A DNA stretch of 64,000 nt from Hevea brasiliensis. Its lineage: Eukaryota; Streptophyta; Magnoliopsida; Malpighiales; Euphorbiaceae. Where the stretch lies: assembly GCF_030052815.1 (NCBI RefSeq), contig NC_079505.1:77398949-77462948 (forward strand). Reading direction: 5' to 3'. Below the pieces are notes generated by a model, which was given only the letters and a program-made list of their open reading frames with translations, made no database searches and had not been told where the DNA came from. Each line of letters opens with the position of its first letter. The first letter of the stretch is position 1. The translations under genes and the position numbers were made by a program. Of this stretch, positions 47,927-59,551 are shown piece after piece.

Positions 47927-49289
47927 TGCCATGACCCAAAATTATGAGTCGTGACCGGCACATAATTTAAGTATTCTTAAATCATGGAAGCCTTACCAGA
48001 GTATCTTGAATGAATATATTGTCACTTACTAATCCCAAAAATAAACAAAATCCAAATAAACAAAATACTGAATAAACATCATAAATATCCCATAAGTAAA
48101 CTGCGGAGTCTCTACAGATTTCAAATAAAAACTTAAACTGTTTAATAAACTAAACTAATATTAGCCCGAGGAAACATGAATTCGGGCATACCATGAGAAC
48201 AAATCAAAGATTGTCCCTCTCCAGAAAATGGACTGAATATTTGGATCAGCTGCAGAATTCTACTGATCTGAAACAAATAACAAACAGAGAAAACGTGGTT
48301 TGAGTTAATGCTCAGTAAATGATAATTATAGCACACAACAGAATAGGAATAGACAGACGCTTGATTAATTTCATAATAAATTTTCTATTCAATAAAATCA
48401 TGCTCATGCTATCAAAATCTTTAATAAAATAATTTCACAAAACATATATATAAAAGAAATTCATTCAATAAAAATTTTGTGGTACAGTACACCAGGGTGA
48501 TGATACCCCACATCACTAAAGGCCAGATGGTAAGCGCTCTACCAAATATTAGATATCTTCCTCCTCCTTCATAGATATCAATGCATATGATACTAATGCA
48601 AACCATAAATTGCAATGATGCATGACTCAACAATGCAACCTAATACCGTGATAGTCCACACGGTGGAGCCAGATAACTAATACCGATACTGGACACATGT
48701 ACCAATTCAAAGCAGAAAATCAATTTGTACAAATCAATCAAAATCAACAAAAAAAAAAACTTTTAGATAGCAAATAATAATTGATAGTACAATTCCAATA
48801 GTTTATTTCAATAATTCCAGAGCGTCAATAAGATCAAATCAATCTCAAATCAATTCAGTGTAACACATCGATAAATTTTTATAGTCAGATATCAATCAAT
48901 ATAAAGACATTAAAGGCCTGTTCCCGGAATCCTAATGGCTCTAATGTTGAGATAATTGACAAAATTAATTATTTAATCAAAATTAAAATAAAATACAATA
49001 ATAAAATAAAACTCTAGAAAGTCACATGTAAAATAATTGTTAAAATATTGATTTAAAATTTAATTTAATAACAAATTTAATATTGAGAAATTTTAAAAGG
49101 GACTAAAATGGTACCATGTACTATAACTGCCACTCACCTGGAGCCTCCAAAATAAGCTAGATTCAATAAAAGAGACAATTTCAGCTGACAGATTGAATAG
49201 TCGAATCTCTTTGAAAATAGAAACGAAGGTGATGAATAGAGAAGTAAGAATTTATGGATTTTCTGCGCACATCAGATTATAAATCGTAA

Positions 49290-49351
<62 letters not shown>

Positions 49352-49670
49352 GTAAAAGATGATAAAAATGTCTGTTGAGAGTATTTGGTATAAAATGAGG
49401 GTGATAAACAGACTTTAAGAGCAAAGTTTAGCAGAAAGAGATAATTATGGTATATATATTTTAAGAGTTCTATTAGGTGTAGAATGGGATAAGAATTATT
49501 ATTGAACTGAGTTGTTCAAATTACAGATATATATTTAATTTCCAAAATAATAATATATAAAAATAAATGAGCAGGCCATCTAATAAAATATTCTCTTTTT
49601 TTTAGATAAATATATTAAATTATTGTTAACTAATTAAATAAATAATTAGATAAAATATTAGGTTTCCATA
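47927..49670 (-). repeat. 5' LTR of Gypsy F, with (TAA)n expansion
   Basis: 1744 bp, pair of 41002-42697. Most of the length difference comes from a (TAA)n microsatellite at 49292-49351, where the other LTR has only a short tatatata run. The 5' terminus has changed from TGTGGAAA to TATGGAAA (minus). Confidence 0.9.
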
Positions 49671-49675
49671 GTTCC

Positions 49676-50699
49676 AAGAGATGTCTTATGGAGAGTGTTA
49701 AAACAAAAGAGGGCATCTATTAGGTACATACAAGTGTTAAAAGATATGTATGAATGAGTAACTACTATTGTGCGCACAGTGGGAGGGGACACAAGAGATT
49801 TTCCTATCTCAATTGGATTACACCAAGGTTCAGCAGTAAGCCCTTACCTTTTTATATTAGTTTTAGATGAATTGACGAAACATATACAAGAGAGTATCCC
49901 TTGGTACATGATGTTTGCAGATGATATAGTTCTAATAAATGAGACGGGAGAAGGAGTCAATAAAAAGCTAGAGCTTTGGAGAAGTACTCTAGAGTCAAAG
50001 GGTTTTAAGTTAAGTAGAACGAAGACAGAATACATGCATTGCAAGTTCGGTGAAGGCCGAATTGGTGATAGGGAAGGAGTTAGTTTGGATGGAGTGGTAC
50101 TGCCCCAAAGTAATCACTTTAAATATCTCGGTTCAATCCTTCAAGTAGATGGAGGATGTGAGGAGGATGTTAGTCATACGATTAAAACCGGATGGTTGAA
50201 GTGGAGAAGTGCCACAGGAGTTTTATGTGATTGCAAGATTTCCAATAAGTTGAAAGGAAAATTTTATCGTACAGCCATACGACTGGCCATGTTATATGGT
50301 AGTAAGTGTTGGGCACGGAAGGAGTCATATGTGTATAAGATAAGAGTTGTGAAAATGAGAATGTTAAGGTGAATGAGTGGTCATACTAGACTAGATAAAA
50401 TCCGTAATGAGAGTATTAGAGAAAATGTAGGAGTGGTGCCAATTGGGGATAAGTTGAGAGAAGGGAGATTGAGGTGGTTTGATCATATAAAGTGTAGACA
50501 TACGGAGGCTCCAGTTAGACAAGTAGAGCACATTAGTTTAGAGGATAGAAAGAAAAAAAGATGTAGACCTAAACTGACTTCGATGAGAGTAGTAAAACAT
50601 GACCTAGAAACATTACACATTTCCGAGAACTTAACCCAAAATCGTTTAGAATGGAGAAAGAGAATCTATATAGTCGACTCCAAATTCTTGAGATAAAGT
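49676..50699 (+). pseudogene. LINE ORF, second part: reverse transcriptase and C-terminus
   Basis: Continues the RT after insertion F: EVLWRVLKQKRASIRYIQVL, GLHQGSAVSPYLFILVLDEL and the catalytic MMFADDIVLI. Next come YLGSILQVDGGCEEDVSHTI and a C-terminal region with KWRSATGVLCDCKISNKLKG and RLRWFDHIKCRH. The catalytic FADD is intact. Stops at about 49755 (YE*VTT) and 50370 break it. It ends shortly before the (TTGAG)3 tail. Confidence 0.88.
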
Positions 50700-50837
50700 C
50701 TTAGTTGAGTTGAGTTGAGGTCTCCTTAGCCTTTAAAGTATACGTAGAAAATGAAAGATTTTGAGTTTGAATTTTTCAATTTTATCTATTTTGAGATTAA
50801 TTATCTTTATAGTCCAAAAAAGAAAAAGAGCCATATC

Positions 50838-51151
50838 CCATTAATTATTACATCTTGGAAAGAAAAGAAATGAAAACATGGAAGATGTCAAAGTATTGTG
50901 AACATTCAGCCAATTGAAGCTTTGAAGGAACATGCACAGTGGAAAGAAAACTCTGCTGATACTTCTCTCTCCTCTCATGAAAGATAAGATTAACAGCAAT
51001 ATGAAATGTTGCTTGATTAACACAATAGAGAGGAATTGGAAGAGAGAAATGAATTTGAAAATCTTTCAAAGGATAAGTCGCCCATTGAGACTCGGAAACT
51101 TCTGTACATGTTTCAATATACTTTGCCTCAACAAAAGATCAGAGTACTTTA
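50838..51151 (-). pseudogene. Copia RNase H fragment
   Basis: The minus strand reads FVEAKYIETCTEVSESQWA, then LPIPLYCVNQATFHIAVNL, IFHERRE and HVPSKLQLAECSQYF. This is the end of a Copia polyprotein (YCDN, HERT and ADIFTK motifs, here altered; Val replaces the Asp of CDN). It is cut abruptly at 51151 where the right direct repeat begins. Its 3' LTR is probably 38560-38756, on the other side of the LINE. Confidence 0.7.
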
Positions 51152-51605
51152 AAATTAATCGCTTACTGATCACCAAATAAGCAACTGCCCAATACTAAGT
51201 GGGATCACAACAATTTTTTTCTTGCCATTTCCCATTATCCAGAGGCGACTGAAATTAGGCGTATACATTCTGTGGATATTTTTGTTAAATTAAGGGGGTG
51301 AAAAATGCTGGTTCTTGGTCCACTGGTATACTTTATTTCATTTCTTGTAAACATGCACAAGAATGGATTTAGGACCAACCATCATCAATGGAAAAGTTTT
51401 TCTTTTTTCTTTTAAAATTATCATCAATGGAAAAGTTTAAATTTTGAATATCACATGAAGGTATACATAATTCATATGATTTCAATTAATTATTAGCGTA
51501 ATATACAGTCTTCTATGTTATGTTTTCTTTTTTTTTTTTTTTTTCACGTGTAGTCTTCTATCTTATGTTATGATGGCAAGACATTGACATGTTTTTTAAT
51601 AAATA
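51152..51605 (+). repeat. Direct repeat, right copy (pairs with 38028-38385)
   Basis: Begins attaatcgcttactgatcacc exactly where the Copia fragment stops. Longer than the left copy because of insertions, including a T-rich run at 51531-51544 and a duplicated atcatcaatggaaaagttt. Confidence 0.8.
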
Positions 51606-51831
51606 ATTCATATAATTAATCTGTTTATTTCATAAAAAATAACTTTTATAGATAAATATTGTTCGCAAAAATATTTTTCAATATTTGATTATAATGTTAA
51701 TATAATGTATTTATATCATTTATGTATAAACATTTTTACATTTTCAATAATATTTTCAAAATTTAGAAAATGAAATCCTTTTTGAAGAGGGGAAGTTATT
51801 TTCTTTAAAAATAACTTAATTTTTCTAAAAA

Positions 51832-52322
51832 TGTTAGATTTGTGACCCAAAATTCTAGTAAATTTGGAAAATATCTTTTCCTAATTTGAGTGAGAGAAAT
51901 ATTTCTTAATAGTGTAGAGGAATATTTCCTAAATAGTATAGAACTCTTACTTTAATATTAGTCCTAAATTGAGTGGGATTCTATTGAGGGGATTAACATT
52001 ATATATAGGAGTATTGTGGAAATATTATTAGGCTTTGTCTACTACTGAGAATATTAGTTTTGAGCCCATGGAGTGAGTGGCCTTGTTAATAGGTAAGGAG
52101 TAACTTTGCCCATTAATGAGAAGTATCTATCCATTGTAGTCATAAGAGGGAAAGAAACTTCGGTTTAAAGTGAAAAATGACATATATAGTCTAAGAGGAA
52201 GGTATTATTGTTCATTGTAATTGAAAATACCTTTTGTAATGTAGTAGTTAAAATAGTAAATGTACTAAGTTTTATATATATATATATATTCTCTAAAATT
52301 CCATTGTATAATTTTCTTACCA
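51832..52322 (+). repeat. Possible small solo LTR
   Basis: TGTTAGATTTGTGACCC at the start, a TATA-like acattatatataggag near 52000, and an end in ..tttcttacca give a Copia-LTR-like profile of 491 bp. I found no convincing TSD and no second copy in the window. Confidence 0.35.
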
Positions 52323-52756
52323 AATAAATTATGATATGTAAAATATATTAATTTTTATTTTATGATAAAGAAAATTAGATAATTATATTTTATATTATAT
52401 AATATTAGAATTTTTAAATAATTTATGAAAATAAATATATTATTCAAATTTTCTATTATTATTTAATAATTTACTTATAGTATTAATAAAGTTCATATAT
52501 TTTAATATAAATTCATATTTTTACTTAAATTATCTATTATATAGGTTTAATGGCACAACTTGAAAGGGGCGATTAAACTTGTTCAATTTATCTCTCTCAA
52601 TTTAAATGTCATGAGACAGCCTTTGAAAAGTTTTAAAATAAGTAGGTAGGAGAAATTTGCAAATCCTCCATAAGTAGGATGCATATTTGATATATATAAT
52701 TTTTATTTAATTAAATTTTAGTTGGATTCCGATTAAATTGTGGTTGAACTTTAAAC

Positions 52757-53728
52757 TCATAATTTTTTGCTTTCACCGGCTCGTAAGTTGGGTTAGATTT
52801 AGCAAATTTAGAGCATTCCCTGTTTTCCTCTCGTTTTTGTGTATTTCCCTTTTGTTCTGCTGGCCAGGGGCTCCCTCTGCCCTTGCCGGATGTGGGTTAT
52901 ACCCTCCCCTCCGGCATGGGTTGTAGATAGGCTATTTTGTGGTTTAAAGGTCTTCACAATGAAGGTTTCTTTTGAATTGTTTGGCTCTGTGTTAGCTTGC
53001 ATATGTTTTTGTGTTTGTGTTGTTGCTCTTGCAAGGAAGTTGTTTCAATGGCTATGGTACAGAGAGAGAGGTACCCCGAGGGTCAAAGGTAGGCCCAGTG
53101 AGTGTCGCCCCCTCCGGCTATGTGAGAATGAGAGGCCACAGGGCTCTACCCTTCTCTCAAATTTCTGCTCCCTTCAAGTTTTGGAATTAGGGGTCTTAAC
53201 ACTGCTTTTGTGGGTTTGGGTTTTCTAGGTTGGCATTTCTTTATGCATTGCTGGTTTTAGCCTTGTCTTTCAATCTAGTCACACCAATGCTTGATAGATT
53301 CAATTTGCTTCCCTAGATATTTCCTACCCATTCAATCTCAATGGCAATGCTACAATGGCAGGTGCTTCTATTTTCGGGAGGTTCTAGCTTGCTTGGCCTT
53401 TTTCACCATGGGTTGCTTTCGAGATTCCCTTTTCAGGCAATATCAGCCATTTATAGTCCATTGATGCTTCAATCGAAGTTGTCTTTCCCTAGTGAAAGTT
53501 CAATCATCTCTTTATGCAGCTCCTTGTGCAATGGCTTATGGTTTCTTCAGATGAGTTATGGGTTTGGACAATGGTGCATCATCAGCTATGGCTTTTTAAT
53601 GGGCTTGGACCCTCTTTTAGAATAGGGCTGGGTTTGCTTAGATGGTCCATGAACTTCTTTTATAAACTAAAATTGTAAATTGTTTCGTACATCAATGAAT
53701 TCTAATATTTTTTGAGAGAAAAAAAAAT
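52757..53728 (+). mobile_element. Second poly-A retroposon, decayed TSD
   Basis: A GC-richer block starting at about 52757 and ending tttttgagagaaaaaaaaa. Candidate TSD: tgtggttgaactttaaa (52739-52755) and tgtggtcggatttgaaa (53729-53745), 13 of 17 matching. Plus-strand ORFs inside (up to 129 codons) share no recognised domain and run in different frames. It resembles the 3' end of a plant LINE or a processed transcript. Confidence 0.5.
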
Positions 53729-53745
53729 GTGGTCGGATTTGAAAA

Positions 53746-55540
53746 TGTTGTACAATTAATTATTAATATATGATATAATATATTGTAATTTAAGTCATCA
53801 CTGCGGATCAGGATCACGGCATTTAGACTAAGACGTGACACCGAGGACAGGACAAAAATCGTTTCCATTCTTCTCTAAACCTTAAAAAAGAAAATTACAG
53901 GTGAGGCGACGGAAGTCTTCAAAACGCAGCTGAGCTGCTTGGCCATTTTAGGGGAAAGGGTAGGTTTTTTTTTTTTTTTTTTTGCCTTTTGGATTTGATC
54001 AAAATACTTTGCTATAAAATATAAAAAAATAAAAAATTAAATATAAACTAAGATTAACTTAATTTAATTTACATATATATTTAAAATAAAAAATTCAAAT
54101 AGAGTTGAGTGTCTCCAATAAATTATATAAATTTTAGATTTTTTTAAATATACTTTTTATATTATAAATAGAAAACAACTTTCGCAATAGGTTTGCAACT
54201 AATTAATGACAAAAAAAAAAAAAGATTGATCGAGGATGAGATTTAAATTTTAATACTTTTTAATTTAAGATCTCTAATTTTTTTAAAAAAAATATTTAAT
54301 TCAAAAACTTAAATTTGTAAATAAATTTATTTTTTAAAAAAAATATATCTGCAACATTTTTTTTTATTAAAATTATTAATTATAAGGATATCACCGAATC
54401 CAAGAGCAATGTGATAAAATTTTCAAATGAACAAGAAAGACCATGCTTTGAAAGTTCGAGGAAAGTGGAGTTTTCAAAATATTCCGTATTCAAATTTTTC
54501 TTAATTTAACATTTTTTTATTTTATTTTATTAAAAAAATAATAAAATAAATTTTCAAAAATTTGCATAAATTATTATTGTGCTGGCTAAAATTATAAAAT
54601 TTTTAAACTCATATAAAAATAATTTAATAATTATTAAATTTAATATTTACTTATAAATTTATTAATTTATTATATATATTTTTTAATTAATTATTTATAA
54701 ATCTCAATATAAATATTTATTTAACGGTTATTAAATTTATTTTTATATGAGATTAAATTTATATATTAATTAATTTTTTAAAATAATAAATAATTATAAA
54801 TAAAATAATTTTTAAAAATTAATAGATAAAAACAGCCAAAAGGTGTTACTTCATATGTGTACTCAACGCAAGTAATTTCTTTGATAAAGAAAACACATGT
54901 AATGCTCCGTTTGATTGTTGTAATTTGGCATTACATTCTAAAAAGGACTGAATGTATCTTTTAACTCTCGATTTTATTTAAAAACTTATTTGATACTTTT
55001 ATTTTTAATTACATTTTATTTGAAATTTAAACTATAAAGTTATAATTATTTAATCGTTAAATTTATGAAAGTGTAACTATTAAATATATAAATCTTATAA
55101 AATATAGTGCAAAATTATATCCACATTAATTGATTATAAAAGTTAAATAATTATATTTTTATAAAATTTAAAAATTAGATGAGATATAATTAATTTTAAA
55201 AAATAAATATAATTATAATTTAAAAATAAAGTGCAAGAGTAGAAAGCTTAAGTTAATATAAAAATGAACTTTCATAAATGAAATATTTATATATAAATTT
55301 ATGTATTTTATATATAATTTAATTTTTATATATATTTTAATATAAATATTTAACTTAATAACTATTAAGATTTTTTATATAAATTTGGGATTATATTAAA
55401 TGCACAATAATGCCATGGCATGTATTAGTTTATTAAAATAGAAGTGGTAATTTCATTTAGTTAGAAATTTGTTGGATTCATTTCCATTAACCAAATTCAC
55501 GTTTCTATTACCTGCAGAATTTTTTTTTTTCCTTTAAAAA
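53746..55540. other. AT-rich intergenic upstream of the reductase gene
   Basis: No gene recognised. Stretches at 54590-54790 and 55290-55400 resemble the AT-rich repeat at 23700-23890. Long A and T runs occur throughout. Confidence 0.5.
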
Positions 55541-55722
55541 TACAATAAAAAATAAAAAGCTTACGAGATGAATGAATCATCTGCTCACTTTCTATTCACA
55601 CCCGCAAGAGGAAAAGAAAATCAGAGCAAATGAGATTTTTCTGTTCTTTCTCTGCGCAAAACTAACTCACTTGTTTCTTTCTCTTGCAAACCACAGAGGG
55701 AGAGGAAGAGAGAAAGAGAGAG
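55541..55722 (+). promoter_or_regulatory. Reductase gene 5' region
   Basis: Purine-rich leader (gagaggaagagagaaagaga) directly before the ATG, a usual plant 5' UTR composition. An aataaaaaataaaaag stretch at 55543-55558 is a weak TATA candidate. If transcription begins above 55568, upstream ATGs there would open a frame overlapping the main start. Confidence 0.35.
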
Positions 55723-57226
55723 ATGCCAGAATATTGTGTAACAGGTGGGACAGGGTTCATAGCAGCTTACTTGGTGAAGTCCCTGCTAGAAAAGGGCCAC
55801 ACTGTAAGGACAACCGTGCGGGATCCAGGTAAATTACTAGCCTATTAATTGCAGATATGCTCTTTAATTAATTCAAGCTTATAGGTTAATGATAATTTTT
55901 TTTTAGAAGAATGATAATTTCTTTTTCTTTTCTTGTTTCCAGGGGATTCTGCAAAAGTTGGCTTTCTTAGAGAGTTAAACGGAGCCAAGGAGAGATTAAG
56001 GATAGTGAAAGCCGATTTGTTGGTGGAAGGAAGTTTCGATGAGTCAATCCAAGGCGTTGATGGCGTCTTCCACACTGCATCACCAGTTCTCGTTCCTTAT
56101 GATGATAACATTCAGGCATAAATGTTCCCTTATCAGTAATATCCCTTGTTGGATCCATATGTGGGTTCTAATCATCCTTTTTTTTTTTTTCTTGTGCAGG
56201 CAACTTTGATCGATCCATGTATTAAGGGAACCATGAATGTGCTGACCTCCTGCGCCAAAGCTAGTAGCGTGAAACGAGTTGTGCTGACCTCTTCCTGCTC
56301 TTCAATAAGATATCGATATGATGTCCAACAAGTTTGCCCCCTCAACGAGTCGCACTGGAGCGATCCTGAGTACTGCAAATGCTACAACGTAAGAGTCCAC
56401 TAGTTATTGCTCTGTTTCAATCTTTGGTTAATTTGGGGAATTAATTCTAATTCTTGATTGATTCCAGCTCTGGTACGCTTACGCAAAGACTATAGGGGAG
56501 AAAGAGGCATGGAGAATAGCTAAGGAAAGAGGGATTGATCTAGTGGTGGTGAACCCCTCTTTTGTTGTTGGTCCATTGCTTGCCCCACAACCCACAAGTA
56601 CCCTGCTTCTTATACTTTCCATTGTTAAAGGTCAGATTTTTCAGCACCAATAGTAGTTAAGAAAATTTAATCATTTTAAGAATTTGCATGATTGGGTATA
56701 TAGTTTACATCCATGGACGAAGAAGAGCAGCTTATATGAAGCAGAAAGCAGAATTTCAGTCCCGCCTCTTCCTGTCTGACATCTTGGATCACTTCTTTCT
56801 CAGGTTTGCGAGGCGAATATCCAAACACAACTGTGGGTTTTGTGCACATAAATGATGTGATTGTTGCTCATATTTTAGCAATGGAGGATAGCAGAGCATC
56901 AGGCAGGCTAGTTTGTTCAAGCTCAGTAGCTCACTGGTCAGAGATAATTGAGATGCTGAGGGCCAAATATCCCTCTTATCCATACGAGAACAAGTGAGTG
57001 AAGCATCAAACTGTTTCATTTCCACTACAATTTTTGTCTAGTGTAGTTCAGCTAGTCTTATGTAATTTGTTGTGGGGATTACAGGTGTAGCAGCCAGGAG
57101 GGAGACAACAACCCACATAGCATGGATACCACCAAGATTGCTCAATTGGGATTTCCTCCTTTCAAAACATTACAACAGATGTTTGATGAATGCATCAAGA
57201 GTTTCCAAGACAAGGGGTTTCTTTAA
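55723..57226 (+). CDS. TKPR2: Tetraketide alpha-pyrone reductase 2-like (CCR/DFR-type SDR)
   Basis: Six exons: 55723-55828, 55943-56115, 56200-56388, 56468-56630, 56804-56993 and 57085-57226, together 963 nt and 320 residues, in frame throughout. The protein is an extended short-chain dehydrogenase: Rossmann motif [17 protein letters not shown] (residues 6-22), FHTASPV, catalytic Ser region LTSSCSS (122-128), and Tyr159-Lys163 in [17 protein letters not shown] and the C-terminal block [17 protein letters not shown] also match the TKPR2 (CCRL6) type better than true cinnamoyl-CoA reductase. TKPR2 reduces tetraketide alpha-pyrones from the LAP5/6 polyketide synthases in tapetum, giving sporopollenin precursors. 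Introns 1, 3, 4 and 5 are GT-AG; intron 2 appears GC-AG. Assignment to TKPR2 rests on recalled family similarity. Confidence 0.9.
56116..56199 (+). other. Intron 2 of the reductase gene with GC donor
   Basis: Exon 2 ends ..aacattcag and the intron starts gcataaatg. The acceptor tttttttttttcttgtgcag is strong. The exons join in phase 0 and give the expected NIQ/ATLIDP protein sequence. No GT nearby keeps the frame. Retaining the intron would place a stop one codon later (GCA TAA). Confidence 0.75.
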
Positions 57227-57286
57227 AACCCACGATTATGCCTGAAGCTTCAACGTGCATGCTCCTTGCTGTTGAAAAATAATAAC

Positions 57287-57292
57287 AATAAA
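57287..57292 (+). terminator. Candidate polyadenylation signal of the reductase gene
   Basis: AATAAA 61 bp after the stop codon, in an AT-rich context (aataacaataaataatgtg). It is the canonical signal at a normal plant distance. Confidence 0.6.
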
Positions 57293-59542
57293 TAATGTGT
57301 GCTCCTTTTGGGCCGTGGGTTGTGGAATTGGGTCATAAGATTTGCTAATGTAACAAAAATAATCATCTTTTTGGGCTGTGGGTGATTCAATTGGGCCTAC
57401 GTCCTTGATGAATGGCATTTTTGTCCATTTGGGCAAATGAAAACCAATATATACATGTTTTATGCAATTGGGTGACCATACGATGATATGTCGCTCCTTT
57501 GCATTACACCCATTAACTCGTCCCCGTTTGGATTCCCATTCATTATTTCCAGTAGTTGCACTTGAGCTGATCAAGAAAATGACGGAACAACAGACCCACC
57601 ACCATTGCTCCAATCTCTCCAATCCGTATAACTATTTCACTTGTTAATGAAATCACTTCTTGTGCGTGATTGTTATATATTTATTTATTGCATGGATTAA
57701 TGAGGTAGGAAGATTCTTTATTATCTTAGCATTTATTAGATTTCACACTGTCGTCTGCCATCTTTGGACAAATTAAAGCAGCATCTATTAAATTATTTAA
57801 ATTATAATAAAATATTTTTCAATTTAATTAAATTATTTTTTATCTCAATTAAAAATAAAATAATAAAATTAATTTAAAAAAAATATTATAAGAATAGTTA
57901 TTATGTTTAGTACATAGGAGGATAAAATTGAAAAAAAATATTAATTAATACTTTTAAATTTTTTTTAAAATGATAAATAATTTCAGATAAAAATAATTTT
58001 TCAAAAATGATTAATAAAAGTGAATAAAGAGAATTAAAGATAGAATTATTTCTAATTACGATGGATAAATTCTAATTTATCATTTAACACCCAATAGTAA
58101 TAGTAAAATGAAATTTCTTGGTTGAGACTTATGAGATCTGATCAGTACTTGGTTTGTTTCTTTCGAGTATTTGATTTGATTTCAATATTTCATTAAAATT
58201 TTATTTAGTTCAATTTTATTATAAAATTTATTTTATTTGTAAATAAATTCAATGATAAAATTTATTTACAAATGAATTTTTTTATTTAGTATATTTTATA
58301 TTAATTAAATGTGAAATTCATTTAAAATTAAATTAATTTTGTGTTTAAAATGAATAAAATAAAATAAAATAATATATAATAAAAATATAATTTTATCGCT
58401 TGAAATACATATAATTTTAAATTTAGAATTTATTTATAAATTTTATCAATTTTAATGAAATTTAGTTTAGTTATAATAAATTCTGTGGAATTGATTATTA
58501 AGAATTTCAAATAAATTTTTATTTGAACTAAGCACTAAAATTTTAAATTTATAAATAAATTTTACAAAATTTATGAAATTCATTTATACTAAACGCTATT
58601 TAAGAAGCATTTCAAAAATATTTAAAAATTTTGAATGTACTAAATGGATGTAATAACAAGAAAGCTAACTAAACTCGAGATGAATTTTCATATGTGGGTA
58701 TGTTTTGTGGTTACTTTTTATAATTTATTTTGTCTTTAATTTCTCTATTCATTATTAGATTAAAATTTAAAATTTCATTTAATGATAATTATTAGTAAAA
58801 ATAAAGAAGTAAAGTTAGCATAGAAACTCAGGTCTTATCACTATGCCTGTTTCAAAATTTCATGATGCAATACCTTAAACAATTCGAGTTTTAATTGCAA
58901 GTGAATGATAATTTTTATTAGAACCGAAGACTTATGAACAATAATTTTTTAATGTAAAAAGAGATTTAATAAATTAAATAATAATTGAGAGGTTATATAA
59001 TGAGAAATAGTTTTCTCTTTTTAATAATTATTAATATAAAAATAATAAATTTCATAATGAATAAATATTATCTCATAAAGCCCAAATACTACTCTTTAAA
59101 AAACATGAGACTATTATCCCTTTTTATTTGGCAATATTGGGTTGCAAACAATGTGAAATATGAATTTTTCTTTTTTAGATCGATTTGTTATGAATTTAAG
59201 ATACAAAATGTATAGTAGTTCTATTTATTAAATATATAAATTTTACATAATTATACTTTGAACTTATGATAGATTCAGTCTAAATAAAAATTTTCCATAA
59301 AATATACTAATTAAAAAAAAAAAAACTAGACTCAACGGAGAATATGAGGTAAATTAAGGGTCACATTTCATAGAGCTTGATTGGGGCTTGTGTGCAAATA
59401 TTCATCACCACGTTTCTTATTTTACTCACCATTTTTATAATTATAAATTGGAGGAAAAGGGCTTTTATAAAGCATAGCATTCCATTGTTTTCCAAATCTC
59501 CAACGATGATGATGGATTGCAGAAGACCACATTTATTTTTCC
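57293..59542. other. Intergenic, AT-rich; nothing supported
   Basis: A short imperfect duplication near 57306-57410 (ttttgggccgtgggt and ttttgggctgtgggt). The rest is AT-rich with partly inverted segments around 58190-58610, but no delimitable element or gene. Confidence 0.5.
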
Positions 59543-59551
59543 ATCGAAAAG

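Larger units (their letters stand above)
41002..49670 (-). mobile_element. Gypsy chromovirus F, complete, inside the LINE
   Basis: 8669 bp on the minus strand: 5' LTR 47927-49670, primer site, gag, protease, RT, RNase H, integrase, chromodomain, polypurine tract and 3' LTR 41002-42697. TSD GTTCC is perfect (40997-41001 and 49671-49675) and lies between the EKAYDSVP part and the REVLWRVL part of the LINE. Domain order and C-terminal chromodomain place it in the Tekay/Del-like chromoviruses (clade inferred). Many stops and frameshifts make it inactive, and its RNase H region carries a TRIM-like insertion. Confidence 0.92.
38775..50718 (+). mobile_element. RTE-type LINE, full length, split by Gypsy element F
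   Basis: Flanked by GGTCTCCTTGGCCTTTAA (38757-38774) and the same 18-mer with one change (50719-50736), a long TSD typical of LINEs. It starts with a GC-rich leader, encodes an endonuclease and reverse transcriptase, and ends in (TTGAG)3, a simple-repeat tail seen in RTE elements rather than poly-A. Without F the element is about 3.3 kb, the usual plant RTE length. It is broken by several stop codons. Confidence 0.9.

Noticed and set aside
52738..53625. Several plus-strand ORFs of 60-129 codons
   Set aside because: Overlapping, in different frames, inside a poly-A insert; no family match by eye.
55572..55832. 86-codon ORF overlapping the start of the reductase gene
   Set aside because: Out of frame with exon 1 and without family similarity; at most an upstream ORF if the transcript begins early.
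55723..57226. Reading the reductase as cinnamoyl-CoA reductase or dihydroflavonol reductase
   Set aside because: The active-site neighbourhood, the short N-terminus and the C-terminal [13 protein letters not shown] block fit the TKPR2/CCRL6 type better; phylogeny would settle it.
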